Shown in pieces: positions 16,709 through 23,882 of a DNA stretch of 33,762 nucleotides. How positions within the stretch are numbered: the stretch's first letter is position 1; the number at the start of each line of letters is the position of its first letter. The position numbers and the translations under genes were made by a program. The notes below the pieces were generated by a model, which was not told the origin of the DNA, did no database searches, and was given only the letters and a program-made list of their open reading frames with translations. The DNA is from Kosmotogales bacterium (GTDB taxonomy: Bacteria > Thermotogota > Thermotogae > Petrotogales > Kosmotogaceae), in NCBI GenBank assembly GCA_030156385.1, contig JASGMR010000015.1, positions 1 to 33,762 of the forward strand, given 5' to 3'.

Positions 16709-16738
16709 ATTTTACCACAAATCAGTGATCAAAATCAA
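16709..16738 (-). promoter_or_regulatory. Likely promoter of the SecB-like/Ldh/ABC operon
   Basis: On the minus strand TTGATT (16738-16733) and TAAAAT (16714-16709) are separated by 18 bp. A transcript starting near 16701 would have a leader of about 70 nt with a small hairpin (TGAGG/CCTCA, 16700-16687) followed by the terminator-like stem at 16673-16653. Confidence 0.5.
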
Positions 16739-16873
16739 ACCACTACAAATAGAAACATCAAAAAAATTGTTAGCATATATTGTAATATTATTATTTCATA
16801 TATTTTTAAATACAAAATCTATTATAAATGATAATATTGTTTCAACTCAGAGTGAGCATGGAGTGTACTTTTT

Positions 16874-17704
16874 ATGAATGAGATAATTGAAATAAATTGC
16901 ATCGCCAATTTGACTTACGAAATTATTTTTTGCAACGGAGAGATCTGTGAAAATTCAAAACCGGGACAGTTCCTCATTCTTCAAAAAGATGAATTTTCGG
17001 AAAGAGTACCCTTAACCATCGTAAACTGCGAAGATGGAAAGGTGAGAGTGATAATAAAGGTGGTGGGAAGATCATCACTTGAAATATCGGAAATGAAGGT
17101 GGGTGACTCATTTAAAAATGTAGTCGGTCCACTCGGAAATCACAGTGAAATAAGAAAATATGGAAACATCGTCTGTATTGGAGGTGGTGTTGGGGCTGCA
17201 CCCCTGTTACCTGTTACAAGGGAACTCAAAAAAACCGGCAACAAAATTATTTCCATATTGGGAGCTGCGGACGCGAATTCTCTCATACTGGATGATGAAT
17301 TTGAAAAAATCTCGGAAAAACTTTATATAACCACGAACGATGGAAGCAAAGGGAAAAAGGGATTTGTGACGGATATCCTTAAAGAACTGTTGAAAGAAAA
17401 AAAGGTGGATATAATCTGGGCGATCGGACCGATGATAATGATGCGGGAGGTAACTAAACTTTCCGTTGAAAACGCCGTACCCTGTTGGGTTTCCCTGAAT
17501 CCTATAATGGTCGACGGTACCGGAATGTGCGGAGCGTGTAGGGTTCATATAAAGAACGAAATTAAATTTGCATGCGTTGATGGTCCGGAATTTTCCGGCG
17601 CCGATGTGAACTGGGATGAATTAATAAGCAGATTATCACAATACAGAGATCAGGAAAAGAGTGCAACCGAATATAAATGCAGGTGTGATAGTAATGCAAA
17701 ATAG
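16874..17704 (+). CDS. nfnA: NADH-dependent ferredoxin:NADP+ oxidoreductase small subunit (NfnA-like)
   Basis: The FAD- and [2Fe-2S]-containing subunit of the electron-bifurcating transhydrogenase, which couples NADPH oxidation to reduction of NAD+ and ferredoxin in anaerobes. The FAD-binding motif is RVPLTIV (44-50) and the NAD-binding loop is GGGVGAAPLLP (103-113). Near the C-terminus are the cluster ligands D214, C219, C222 and C234 in VDGTGMCGACR...FACVDGPEF. Its 276 residues fit the family. The start is ATG 16874 with GGAGTG 8 nt upstream. The next gene overlaps by 11 bp and encodes the large subunit, which makes Nfn more likely than a dihydroorotate dehydrogenase PyrK partner. Confidence 0.9.
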   Translation: MNEIIEINCIANLTYEIIFCNGEICENSKPGQFLILQKDEFSERVPLTIVNCEDGKVRVIIKVVGRSSLEISEMKVGDSFKNVVGPLGNHSEIRKYGNIVCIGGGVGAAPLLPVTRELKKTGNKIISILGAADANSLILDDEFEKISEKLYITTNDGSKGKKGFVTDILKELLKEKKVDIIWAIGPMIMMREVTKLSVENAVPCWVSLNPIMVDGTGMCGACRVHIKNEIKFACVDGPEFSGADVNWDELISRLSQYRDQEKSATEYKCRCDSNAK

Positions 17705-19082
17705 AAATAAAACAAAAATGAAAATTCAAGACCCGGAAGCGAGAATTAAAAATTTCAGAGAAGTTGCCCTTGGTTATTCGTTTGAAGATGCGAAAGAAGA
17801 AGCGCAAAGATGTCTGAACTGTAAAAATCCCCAATGTATCTCCGGATGCCCCGTCAATGTCGATATAAGGGGATTCATTCAGGAAATAAAAAAAGGAAAC
17901 TTTGAAAATGCGCTCAAAATAATCAAGAATACAAACGGCCTTCCGGCTATATGTGGCCGGGTTTGCCCTCAGGAAAAACAATGTGAAGAAAGATGCGTTC
18001 TGGGAAAAATAGGCGAACCCGTCGCAATTGGAAGACTTGAAAGATTTCTGGGAGACAACTTCTCAATTCGGACAGAACCACCTTCCAAAAAGAGAGAAGA
18101 GAAAATAGCCATCATTGGTGGAGGTCCTTCGGGAATAACGGCCGCGATCGATTTAAGGAAAGAAGGTTTCGATGTTACAATTTTCGAGGCTTTTCCAAAA
18201 CTCGGCGGGGTACTTCTTTACGGAATCCCACAATTCAGACTTCCAAAGGAAATAGTGGAAACCGAAACGAACGAGCTGAAAAATTTGGGAATTAAAATAG
18301 AGACCAACCATATTATAGGCAGAAGCTTGCCTTTTGAAAAAATCGTTGAAGAATACGATGCGATATATATCGGAATCGGTGCCGGTGCACCGAGATTCAT
18401 GGGAATTCCCGGAACGAATTTGAAAAATGTATTTTCATCGAGTGAAATACTGACCAGGGTGAATCTCATGAAAGCATACGAATTTCCCGAATACGGAACT
18501 CCCGTGTTCTGTAAAGAAAAGGCGGCTGTGATAGGTGCTGGAAATGTAACGATGGATGTTGCCAGAACACTCAAAAGATTGGGAGCAGAGGAAGTTACAA
18601 TAATTTACAGAAGAACAGAAAATGAAGTACCGGCGAGAAAAGAAGAATTCGATCACGCAAGAGAAGAGGGTGTAAATTTCCTGTGGTTAACTCAACCGAT
18701 AGAATACTTACCGGATGAAACAAAGACTCTGAAGGCAATAAAATGTATAAAAATGGAACTCGGTGAACCCGATTCCTCAGGAAGAAGGAAACCCATTCCA
18801 ATAGAGGGAAGTGAATTCATCCTCGATTTTCAGATGGTTGTGGAAGCAATCGGTCAGAAATCGAACTCGGTTCTCAAAGCCTTCGAGGGCCTGCAACTAA
18901 ACAAATGGGGTTATATAGATGTCAACGAAGAAACTCTTCAAACTAACATAGAAAATGTTTTTGCCGGCGGCGATATCGTCACGGGTTCCGCCACGGTTAT
19001 TCTGGCTATGGGAGCTGGGAAAAAAGCAGCAGAAAGTATCTTAGCCTTTCTCAATGAAAAAAAAGAGGTGAAAACACTTTGA
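17694..19082 (+). CDS. nfnB: NADH-dependent ferredoxin:NADP+ oxidoreductase large subunit (NfnB/GltA-like)
   Basis: A 462-residue protein of the glutamate-synthase small-subunit type, here paired with NfnA. It begins with an iron-sulfur domain holding C40, C43, C48, C52 and C87, C91, C97, C101 (two [4Fe-4S] clusters). The FAD loop IIGGGPSGITA (140-150) follows, then a second nucleotide-binding loop AVIGAGNVTMD and the flavin-closing GGDIVTGSATVILAMGAGKKAA. The ATG at 17694 is used because AGGTG lies 8 nt upstream and the family starts here. An in-frame upstream ATG at 17661 lacks such a site. It overlaps nfnA by 11 bp and the GNAT gene by 4 bp, so the three genes form one operon. Confidence 0.9.
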   Translation: MQNRNKTKMKIQDPEARIKNFREVALGYSFEDAKEEAQRCLNCKNPQCISGCPVNVDIRGFIQEIKKGNFENALKIIKNTNGLPAICGRVCPQEKQCEERCVLGKIGEPVAIGRLERFLGDNFSIRTEPPSKKREEKIAIIGGGPSGITAAIDLRKEGFDVTIFEAFPKLGGVLLYGIPQFRLPKEIVETETNELKNLGIKIETNHIIGRSLPFEKIVEEYDAIYIGIGAGAPRFMGIPGTNLKNVFSSSEILTRVNLMKAYEFPEYGTPVFCKEKAAVIGAGNVTMDVARTLKRLGAEEVTIIYRRTENEVPARKEEFDHAREEGVNFLWLTQPIEYLPDETKTLKAIKCIKMELGEPDSSGRRKPIPIEGSEFILDFQMVVEAIGQKSNSVLKAFEGLQLNKWGYIDVNEETLQTNIENVFAGGDIVTGSATVILAMGAGKKAAESILAFLNEKKEVKTL

Positions 19083-19513
19083 ACGATTCAAAAAAATCGA
19101 TCAACTTCGAATTCCTGACAGTAACAAATGATATCGATGAAGAAATAATAAAAAAGGTTCTGGAATACATGTCCAGATCATACTGGGCAAATAGAAGACC
19201 GGAAGAAATAACCAGAAAGGCTATCGAAAATTCCCTCTGTTTTTCACTTTTTTACAAGGGTATGCAGATAGGTTTCGCAAGGGTAATAACCGACTACACA
19301 ACGCACGCTTATCTCTGTGATGTTTTCATAGATGAGAATTTCAGAGGATTTGGTGTGGGTCAGTGGCTTATAAAGGAAATGCTTAACTACCCCGATCTCA
19401 AAGGGATTAAAAGATGGTTTCTGTTAACGAGAGATGCCCAGACCTTTTATCAAAAAAACGGCTTTAAATATCTTGAAGACAGCAAAAAATATCTTGAATT
19501 AGTGAGAGAATAA
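19079..19513 (+). CDS. GNAT family N-acetyltransferase
   Basis: A 144-residue acetyl-CoA-dependent acyltransferase. The acetyl-CoA pyrophosphate loop is NFRGFGVGQWLI (87-98, R/QxxGxG/A pattern), preceded by the beta strand AYLCDVFIDE. A conserved end, AQTFYQKNGFKYLE, matches motif B of small GNATs. Start TTG 19079 overlaps the nfnB stop in a TTGA arrangement, with GAGGTG about 9 nt upstream, so translation is coupled. Its substrate and link to Nfn are unknown. Confidence 0.88.
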   Translation: MNDSKKSINFEFLTVTNDIDEEIIKKVLEYMSRSYWANRRPEEITRKAIENSLCFSLFYKGMQIGFARVITDYTTHAYLCDVFIDENFRGFGVGQWLIKEMLNYPDLKGIKRWFLLTRDAQTFYQKNGFKYLEDSKKYLELVRE

Positions 19514-19529
19514 CAAAACATTTTAATTT

Positions 19530-19926
19530 AAAACTGTTGATATATTTTTCTCTACCGATTACGGGATATCCGTTTCGGAACCTTCGAATTACATAATTTA
19601 CTTCACAGTGATTGGAATATTATTCACAATATCGGTATTGTCTGGAAGAAGGGCCGCGTGCTACTCGATATACTGGATGGCTCCCTTCATGGTCATAGGA
19701 AGAAAAATAAGCAAGAAAGTAAAAATACCTTCTCTGAAATTAAAATCAATTTCTGAAAACTGTATCGGTTGCGGATTGTGCGATAAAAATTGTACGGTGA
19801 GTCTTGATGTTCAGAAAATGGTCAAAAGAGGGGCACATGGAAAACTCGGAATGTATTCTCTGCGGAAAATGTGTTGATAACCGCCCGAAAAATGCCATCG
19901 TATTCCATTACGGAAAAATTCGAAGT
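19530..19926 (+). pseudogene. Remnant of a membrane 4Fe-4S (NapH/YccM-like) protein
   Basis: The reading continues without a start from about 19531: FSTDYGISVSEPSNYIIYF, then SGRRAACYSIYWMAPFMVIGRK, then CIGCGLCDKNCTVSLDVQKMVKRG. It then jumps to another frame near 19829-19832 (run of four G) and continues HMENSECILCGKCVDNRPKNAIVF. Intact relatives have an N-terminal membrane part, a CHYxCWMAP-type motif and two CxxCxxCxxxCP clusters. Here the N-terminal half is missing, the second Cys of the CHYxC motif is replaced, and the last ligands read NCT and NRP in place of NCP. No stop codon of its own is left before the convergent neighbour. Three independent defects make decay likely. Confidence 0.75.
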
Positions 19927-20622
19927 TCAGAGATCGATAATTTTTTTCAGTCTTTTTGCCATTTTTATCGTTTCACGTGCTTCCTTTCCCCATGGCGGAA
20001 TCCCTTTAAACCCAGTTTTTTCGATATAAATTTTCGTTCTTTCAATCATTTCTTCGGGGGTGGATTCTCCTATTTTTTCAAGTGTATCGAATCCCGAATT
20101 GTAATATAAAACCGCCCTTATTCCCTTGACCCCATTCAATCTTGAAAGATCTGCAAGTTTCACCAACTTGACAATCTGTTCTTCGGTTATTCCGGTTTTT
20201 TCAGAAAGAATTTCCACACTCTTCTTATCGAATGCGGTTTTCAGAAGTTTATCCGCGTCTTTTATTCCTTCGGCCTCCAATTTCCCAACTGTGTTCTTGT
20301 CGACATCTACAAATTCCTTCAACGGAAATGAAGACTTTTTTGACACACTCCCCCTCAATTTTCGAGATAAATTTTTCATCTTCTCATTTTCGGTGAATTC
20401 GTAATAAAAAATTAATCCCCAGAGGTTGAGTTTCTTTTTCATTATTTCTCTTTTCGTTCTTCCGGTGAATTCATATAAATCCGCTTCCGCGGCTTCATCT
20501 ATAGATTTCCCCTTTTTTCGCATGAATTCATCGAAATCCGCTGAAAAATTAACGATTCTCTCAATCGATTTCGCACTCTTTCCCTGGTTTTTTAAAAAAA
20601 CCTTGAATTTTTCGGAATCCAT
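19927..20622 (-). CDS. Helix-hairpin-helix (DUF4332-like) protein with SAM-like N-terminus
   Basis: A 231-residue soluble protein. Residues about 10-85 (GKSAKSIERIVNFSADFDEFM, ending LIFYYEFTENEKM) resemble the core-binding SAM-like domain of tyrosine recombinases, but no catalytic domain follows. Residues about 115-205 (EAEGIKDADKLLKTAFDKKSVEILSEKTGITEEQIVKLVKLADLSRLNGVKG and on) match the DUF4332 helix-hairpin-helix fold, which suggests nucleic-acid or protein binding. The start is ATG 20622 with GAGAGGA 5 nt upstream; an upstream in-frame start at 20664 has no site. It converges on the iron-sulfur pseudogene, whose frame runs directly into its 3' end. Cellular role unknown. Confidence 0.65.
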   Translation of the reverse strand: MDSEKFKVFLKNQGKSAKSIERIVNFSADFDEFMRKKGKSIDEAAEADLYEFTGRTKREIMKKKLNLWGLIFYYEFTENEKMKNLSRKLRGSVSKKSSFPLKEFVDVDKNTVGKLEAEGIKDADKLLKTAFDKKSVEILSEKTGITEEQIVKLVKLADLSRLNGVKGIRAVLYYNSGFDTLEKIGESTPEEMIERTKIYIEKTGFKGIPPWGKEARETIKMAKRLKKIIDL

Positions 20623-20718
20623 AAAATTCCTCTCTTTTATCATCAACAGAAATCTCAAATGCACTATATGATAACATTAAAAATCTATGTTATATACAAA
20701 ACAACCGATTAATATTTA

Positions 20719-20804
20719 TATGAGATAATCGTTCAAATCGCCGAAGGGAACGTTGAAATGAAAAAAGTTGATAGCAGGAACCGGAATAGCCGGATTATCT
20801 CATA
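20719..20804 (+). ncRNA. Candidate structured RNA or palindromic element
   Basis: TATGAGATAATC (20719-20730) and GATTATCTCATA (20793-20804) are exact 12-nt inverted repeats. The 62 nt between them hold further short pairings: CGTTC/GAACG (20730-20734 with 20748-20752) or alternatively TTCAA/TTGAA (20732-20736 with 20753-20757), and CCGG/CCGG (20781-20784 with 20790-20793). The whole could fold as a closed multi-branch structure about 73 nt upstream of the ribosome binding site of the first flavodoxin-fold gene. It could be a leader RNA, a small RNA or a short mobile palindrome. No known class was recognised. Confidence 0.4.
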
Positions 20805-20891
20805 ATATGCTATATTCAAATGAGCGGATATGAAACAACATAAGGATAAAAGGAATTTCTCTACGAATAATTGACAGGGGGGATACGGAAT

Positions 20892-21437
20892 ATGAAAATC
20901 ACCATTATCAATGGAAACCCGTATAAAGATGATTTCGATGATTTTCTCTTGAATTTGAATAATTCATTTGAGATGAAAAAACAGGATTGTGAAACGTTAT
21001 TATTGAGGGATATGAAAATAAAACAATGTATAGGATGTTTCGGATGCTGGGTCAAAAAACCCGGTGAATGCCTTTTCGAAGACGATACTGTCATATTGAG
21101 AAAAAAGGTGATAAATTCCGATCTCGTCCTTTACGCTTCACCCTTCAAAATGGGATTCATAAGTTCTATTCTGAAAAAAGCTCTGGATAAGCACTTACCT
21201 CTGCTCATGCCATATTTCTCAATCAGAAATGGAGAGGTACATCACATGAAAAGATACACGAAATATCCAAAAGTTGGAATTTTGATAAAGGACGATGAAG
21301 AAGTGAATGAAAAAAATCTTGAGATTACAAAAAAAATCTTTAAAAAAGTTGCGATAAACATGGTTTCCGAAATGGTATTATTCGAAACCACCCGAAGAGG
21401 TTATGAGGAGGTTTCAAATGAAATTGACAATATTTAA
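20892..21437 (+). CDS. Iron-sulfur flavoprotein-like NAD(P)H reductase
   Basis: A 181-residue flavodoxin-fold protein of the NADPH-dependent FMN reductase superfamily. The N-terminal MKITIINGNP is the first beta strand and phosphate loop. C46, C49, C52 and C60 in CIGCFGCWVKKPGEC form the cysteine motif of iron-sulfur flavoproteins, which may carry a [4Fe-4S] cluster. LVLYASPFKMGFISSILKKALD follows, the segment that usually contacts FMN. The ATG at 20892 is preceded by GGGGGGAT at a 7-nt distance; an in-frame TTG at 20871 lies upstream of that site. It overlaps the next gene by 20 bp. Its electron partner is unknown. Confidence 0.82.
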   Translation: MKITIINGNPYKDDFDDFLLNLNNSFEMKKQDCETLLLRDMKIKQCIGCFGCWVKKPGECLFEDDTVILRKKVINSDLVLYASPFKMGFISSILKKALDKHLPLLMPYFSIRNGEVHHMKRYTKYPKVGILIKDDEEVNEKNLEITKKIFKKVAINMVSEMVLFETTRRGYEEVSNEIDNI

Positions 21438-22086
21438 CGGCTCTCCAAGAGGAAAGGAAAGCAATTCCAAAGTCCTCTCCAACAAATTTTCAAAGGGATT
21501 TCTGATGTCAGAAGATCAAAAAGAAGAATACTTTCTGATTGAATACCAGGGAAAATATGAAAATCTGATTGAAACGGTTGAGAACGGCGAACTCTTCTAC
21601 ATTATATTTCCCCTTTATATTGACAGTATGCCGGGTATGGTAAAAGAGTTTATAGATACTCTAGAACCGCTGCGGGGAAAACTGAAGGGAAAAAAGTTCA
21701 TCTATCATATTCACTGTGGTTTCCCGGAAGAAATTCACCTGCATGGATTGAAGAAATACCTAATGCTATTGACAGAAATGCTGAACGGACAATTAGTAGG
21801 TGTGATAACTTCCGGTGGATCTGAAGCTTCGCGGTTTCTTCCGGACAGATATAAATTTTTTCTGAATCTGGAAGAACTGGGTAAAAAATACAGAGAAGCG
21901 GGAAAACTGGACGAAGAATTGATGGAAAAGGTCAAAAACAGGAAACAGTTCAGTGGTTTTTCCATGATAATGTTGAAACTTTTGAATAAAACCGGAATAT
22001 TGAATGTTATGTGGAATAAATCACTCAGAAAAAACGGAGTTTTTGAAAAGAGATTCGATAAACCCTACGAAGAAAAAAACAGCTGA
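21418..22086 (+). CDS. Flavodoxin-fold NAD(P)H-dependent oxidoreductase-like protein
   Basis: A 222-residue flavodoxin-fold protein. MKLTIFNGSPRGKESNS (1-17) is a canonical FMN phosphate loop; LFYIIFPLYIDSMPGMVKEFID (about 61-82) and an ITSGGSEASRF turn (about 128-138) are the flavin-contact strands. Unlike its upstream neighbour it lacks the CxxCxxC motif. The C-terminal 60 residues (QFSGFSMIMLKLLNKTGILNVMWNKSLRKNG) are an extension seen in some anaerobic NAD(P)H oxidoreductase relatives. The ATG at 21418 follows GAGGAGGT inside the upstream gene, so the two are coupled with a 20-bp overlap. They may form a heteromeric or sequential redox pair (inference). Confidence 0.75.
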   Translation: MKLTIFNGSPRGKESNSKVLSNKFSKGFLMSEDQKEEYFLIEYQGKYENLIETVENGELFYIIFPLYIDSMPGMVKEFIDTLEPLRGKLKGKKFIYHIHCGFPEEIHLHGLKKYLMLLTEMLNGQLVGVITSGGSEASRFLPDRYKFFLNLEELGKKYREAGKLDEELMEKVKNRKQFSGFSMIMLKLLNKTGILNVMWNKSLRKNGVFEKRFDKPYEEKNS

Positions 22087-22465
22087 AAAGAACGGAGAAT
22101 AAATAACATAAAAACGGTATCTTGTATTTAGTGCATAGGTTAATTGGTAAATAGAGAAGCAAAAAGCTAAAAGACCAAAGAATTCAAAAGTTGTGATGGT
22201 ATTCAGTGAAAAAACGGGCATAAAAAATTAAGTTTTATACAACTGCTCCCTAACCGTTTCACCACATCTCATCGGCTGCAGATTTGTTTTCATGAACAAG
22301 GTCGTAAATTCTTTCTATTTCTTCCCTGTTTTTGTTCTTTATCTCATAAACGTTGATTTCTATATAATATTTCAAAATAAAAAGCTTTTGTTCAAATATG
22401 ATAAAAAGATCCAATTAATCACTGTTAATATTGTACAACGCGTTATTATCATTTATTATTACGAT
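22087..22465. other. Gene-free stretch between the flavodoxin genes and the ribose locus
   Basis: No convincing gene. A 51-codon open frame on the minus strand (22262-22414) reads EINVYEIKNKNREEIERIYD and onward. A second minus frame continues it as CGETVREQLYKT after its stop at 22259, which looks like a decayed coding end, but I cannot name a family. A/G-rich text around 22157-22180 (AGCAAAAAGCTAAAAG) resembles degenerate intergenic repeat text. No terminator is clear. Confidence 0.3.
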
Positions 22466-22493
22466 TTGTATTGATAATTAAGTATGTTATCAT
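22466..22493 (+). promoter_or_regulatory. Candidate promoter of the ribose/nucleoside operon
   Basis: TTGTAT (22466-22471) and TATCAT (22488-22493) are 16 bp apart. The tandem LacI-type operators begin inside the -10 box, which is the expected geometry for repression. The match is weak, but the position is supported by the operators. A leader of about 340 nt would precede rbsK. Confidence 0.45.
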
Positions 22494-22519
22494 GTAAACG
22501 ATTACGTAAACGTTTACAT
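22492..22519 (+). promoter_or_regulatory. Tandem LacI/RbsR-type operators
   Basis: Two overlapping sites: TGTAAACGATTACG (22493-22506), an imperfect palindrome, and the perfect palindrome GTAAACGTTTAC (22506-22517) flanked by A/CAT. This core is typical of LacI-family sugar regulators such as RbsR. The LacI-family gene in this locus has a similar site before its own ribosome binding site, so it is the likely binder. Confidence 0.8.
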
Positions 22520-22843
22520 ATCGAATGGCTCATCGGGAATTAATATAAAATAAGTATAAAAGTCTTTTTGCATCATGATTTCAGGAGTATTAGAGAAAAA
22601 TTTGGGCGATTTTAAAGAATAAGTAACTAAATAATTAATCTTTTTAATCGTAATGAATAAAAAAATTCTTGGATCGTGCTTTTAAAAATAACAGGTTTAT
22701 TCTCAGGTATTTGTAATTCCCATTTTATGTACATATACATAAGGAGCGAAAAAGAATTGGAAAGAATGATTTGTGAATTATACTTGAAAATTCAAATAAT
22801 GATGGAGATATGGAAAAGAAAAAGACAACCAGGATGTGAGCGG

Positions 22844-23821
22844 ATGATAATAGTAGTTGGAAGCACCAATTTTGACACAGTTATGAGAGTTAAAAGTTTA
22901 ACAAGAGACGGAGAGACCACAGCAGCAAAAAGAATACAACAATATCTCGGAGGAAAGGGTGCAAATCAAGCAGTTGGTGTAGCCAAGCTGGGATCAAAAT
23001 GCTGTTTTATGACTTCTTTTGGAAGTGATTGGACAGGTAAGTTTCTATCTAGTAAGTTTTCAGAGTTCAATATATCGCTTTATTCACAACATTCTAACGA
23101 TCTTTCGGGGCAAGCTTTTATAGAGGTTAATGATGCAGGAATGAATAGAATAATTGTTTACTCGGGAGCTAATGCGCTGCTTGATGAGACTTTTTTGGAT
23201 CAATATTCACATATTTTAGAAAGAGCTGATCTTATTTTACTTCAAGGTGAAGTACCCTGGGATACAAATTTACATATTCTTAAGACCTATGGTAAGAAAT
23301 GTCCTATTGTACTTGACCCTGCACCAGCAATTCCCGAAATGCTTGTGGGTATAGAAAAGGCAACTTTTGTGACTCCAAACGAAAGTGAATTTTCCATATT
23401 ATCTGGAAAACAATATAATTCTTTGGAAGAAATACTTGAAGGGGCAAAAGACTTTCAAAAGAAGTTTAGAATAACATTGGTCTTAAAACTCGGTAAAAAT
23501 GGATGTGCATTTTTTTCTGATACTGACAGTTTCATTGTGTCTCCAATAAATGGACTTAAAGTAGTTGATACGACAGGGGCAGGTGACAGTTTTAACGCTG
23601 CTTTCGCAGTTGCTCTTGAAATGGGATATGAAATAAGAAAAGCTATTAAATATGCTGTATTTGTTTCGGGAATAAGCACAATGAATGAAGGTACTTCCTC
23701 AGCTATGCCAACTGATATTGAAGTTCAGGCACTTGAAAAAAAGTTAAGCGGTGATCAACCTAAATTAATAGAACTTCAAGAAATCGACAAGCACTTTAGA
23801 ACATTCAAGACTTTTCCATAA
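22844..23821 (+). CDS. rbsK: Ribokinase (PfkB family sugar kinase)
   Basis: Phosphorylates ribose to ribose-5-phosphate in the cytoplasm. The 325 residues carry PfkB signature 1 (LGGKGANQAVGVAKLG, 35-50), the DPAP motif (158-161), NESE (179-182), and signature 2, DTTGAGDSF (242-250), with catalytic D248. GGKGANQA and the monovalent-ion-site region fit ribokinase better than fructokinase. The start is ATG 22844, the family-typical position (MIIVVGSTNFD), with AGGATGTGAG upstream. The frame is open upstream to 22676, and AAGGAG (22741-22746) 10 nt before TTG 22757 could give a 29-residue extension. It is the first gene of the ribose locus, 61 bp before the transporter ATPase gene. Confidence 0.9.
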   Translation: MIIVVGSTNFDTVMRVKSLTRDGETTAAKRIQQYLGGKGANQAVGVAKLGSKCCFMTSFGSDWTGKFLSSKFSEFNISLYSQHSNDLSGQAFIEVNDAGMNRIIVYSGANALLDETFLDQYSHILERADLILLQGEVPWDTNLHILKTYGKKCPIVLDPAPAIPEMLVGIEKATFVTPNESEFSILSGKQYNSLEEILEGAKDFQKKFRITLVLKLGKNGCAFFSDTDSFIVSPINGLKVVDTTGAGDSFNAAFAVALEMGYEIRKAIKYAVFVSGISTMNEGTSSAMPTDIEVQALEKKLSGDQPKLIELQEIDKHFRTFKTFP

Positions 23822-23882
23822 GAAACAACAGGAACATCCAGGAAACATTCTGAAAGCTAATAGTTGAAAGTGAGGTTTTACT

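Noticed and set aside
16874-19082. Dihydroorotate dehydrogenase electron-transfer subunit (PyrK) or glutamate synthase
   Set aside because: No pyrD or large glutamate synthase gene is nearby; the overlapping pair of FAD/[2Fe-2S] and GltA-like proteins is the NfnAB arrangement.
19927-20622. Tyrosine recombinase or integrase
   Set aside because: Only the SAM-like N-terminal domain resembles recombinases; there is no R...HxxR...Y catalytic domain, and the rest matches helix-hairpin-helix repeats.
22021-22221. A 66-codon minus-strand frame encoding a hydrophobic peptide
   Set aside because: It overlaps the end of the second flavodoxin-fold gene and A/G-rich intergenic text; no ribosome binding site was seen and the composition suggests chance.
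22259-22414. Minus-strand frame reading EINVYEIKNKNREEIERIYD, continued in another frame as CGETVREQLYKT
   Set aside because: It looks like the decayed end of a gene, but no start, no family match and only about 50 codons; kept only as a note on the intergenic stretch.
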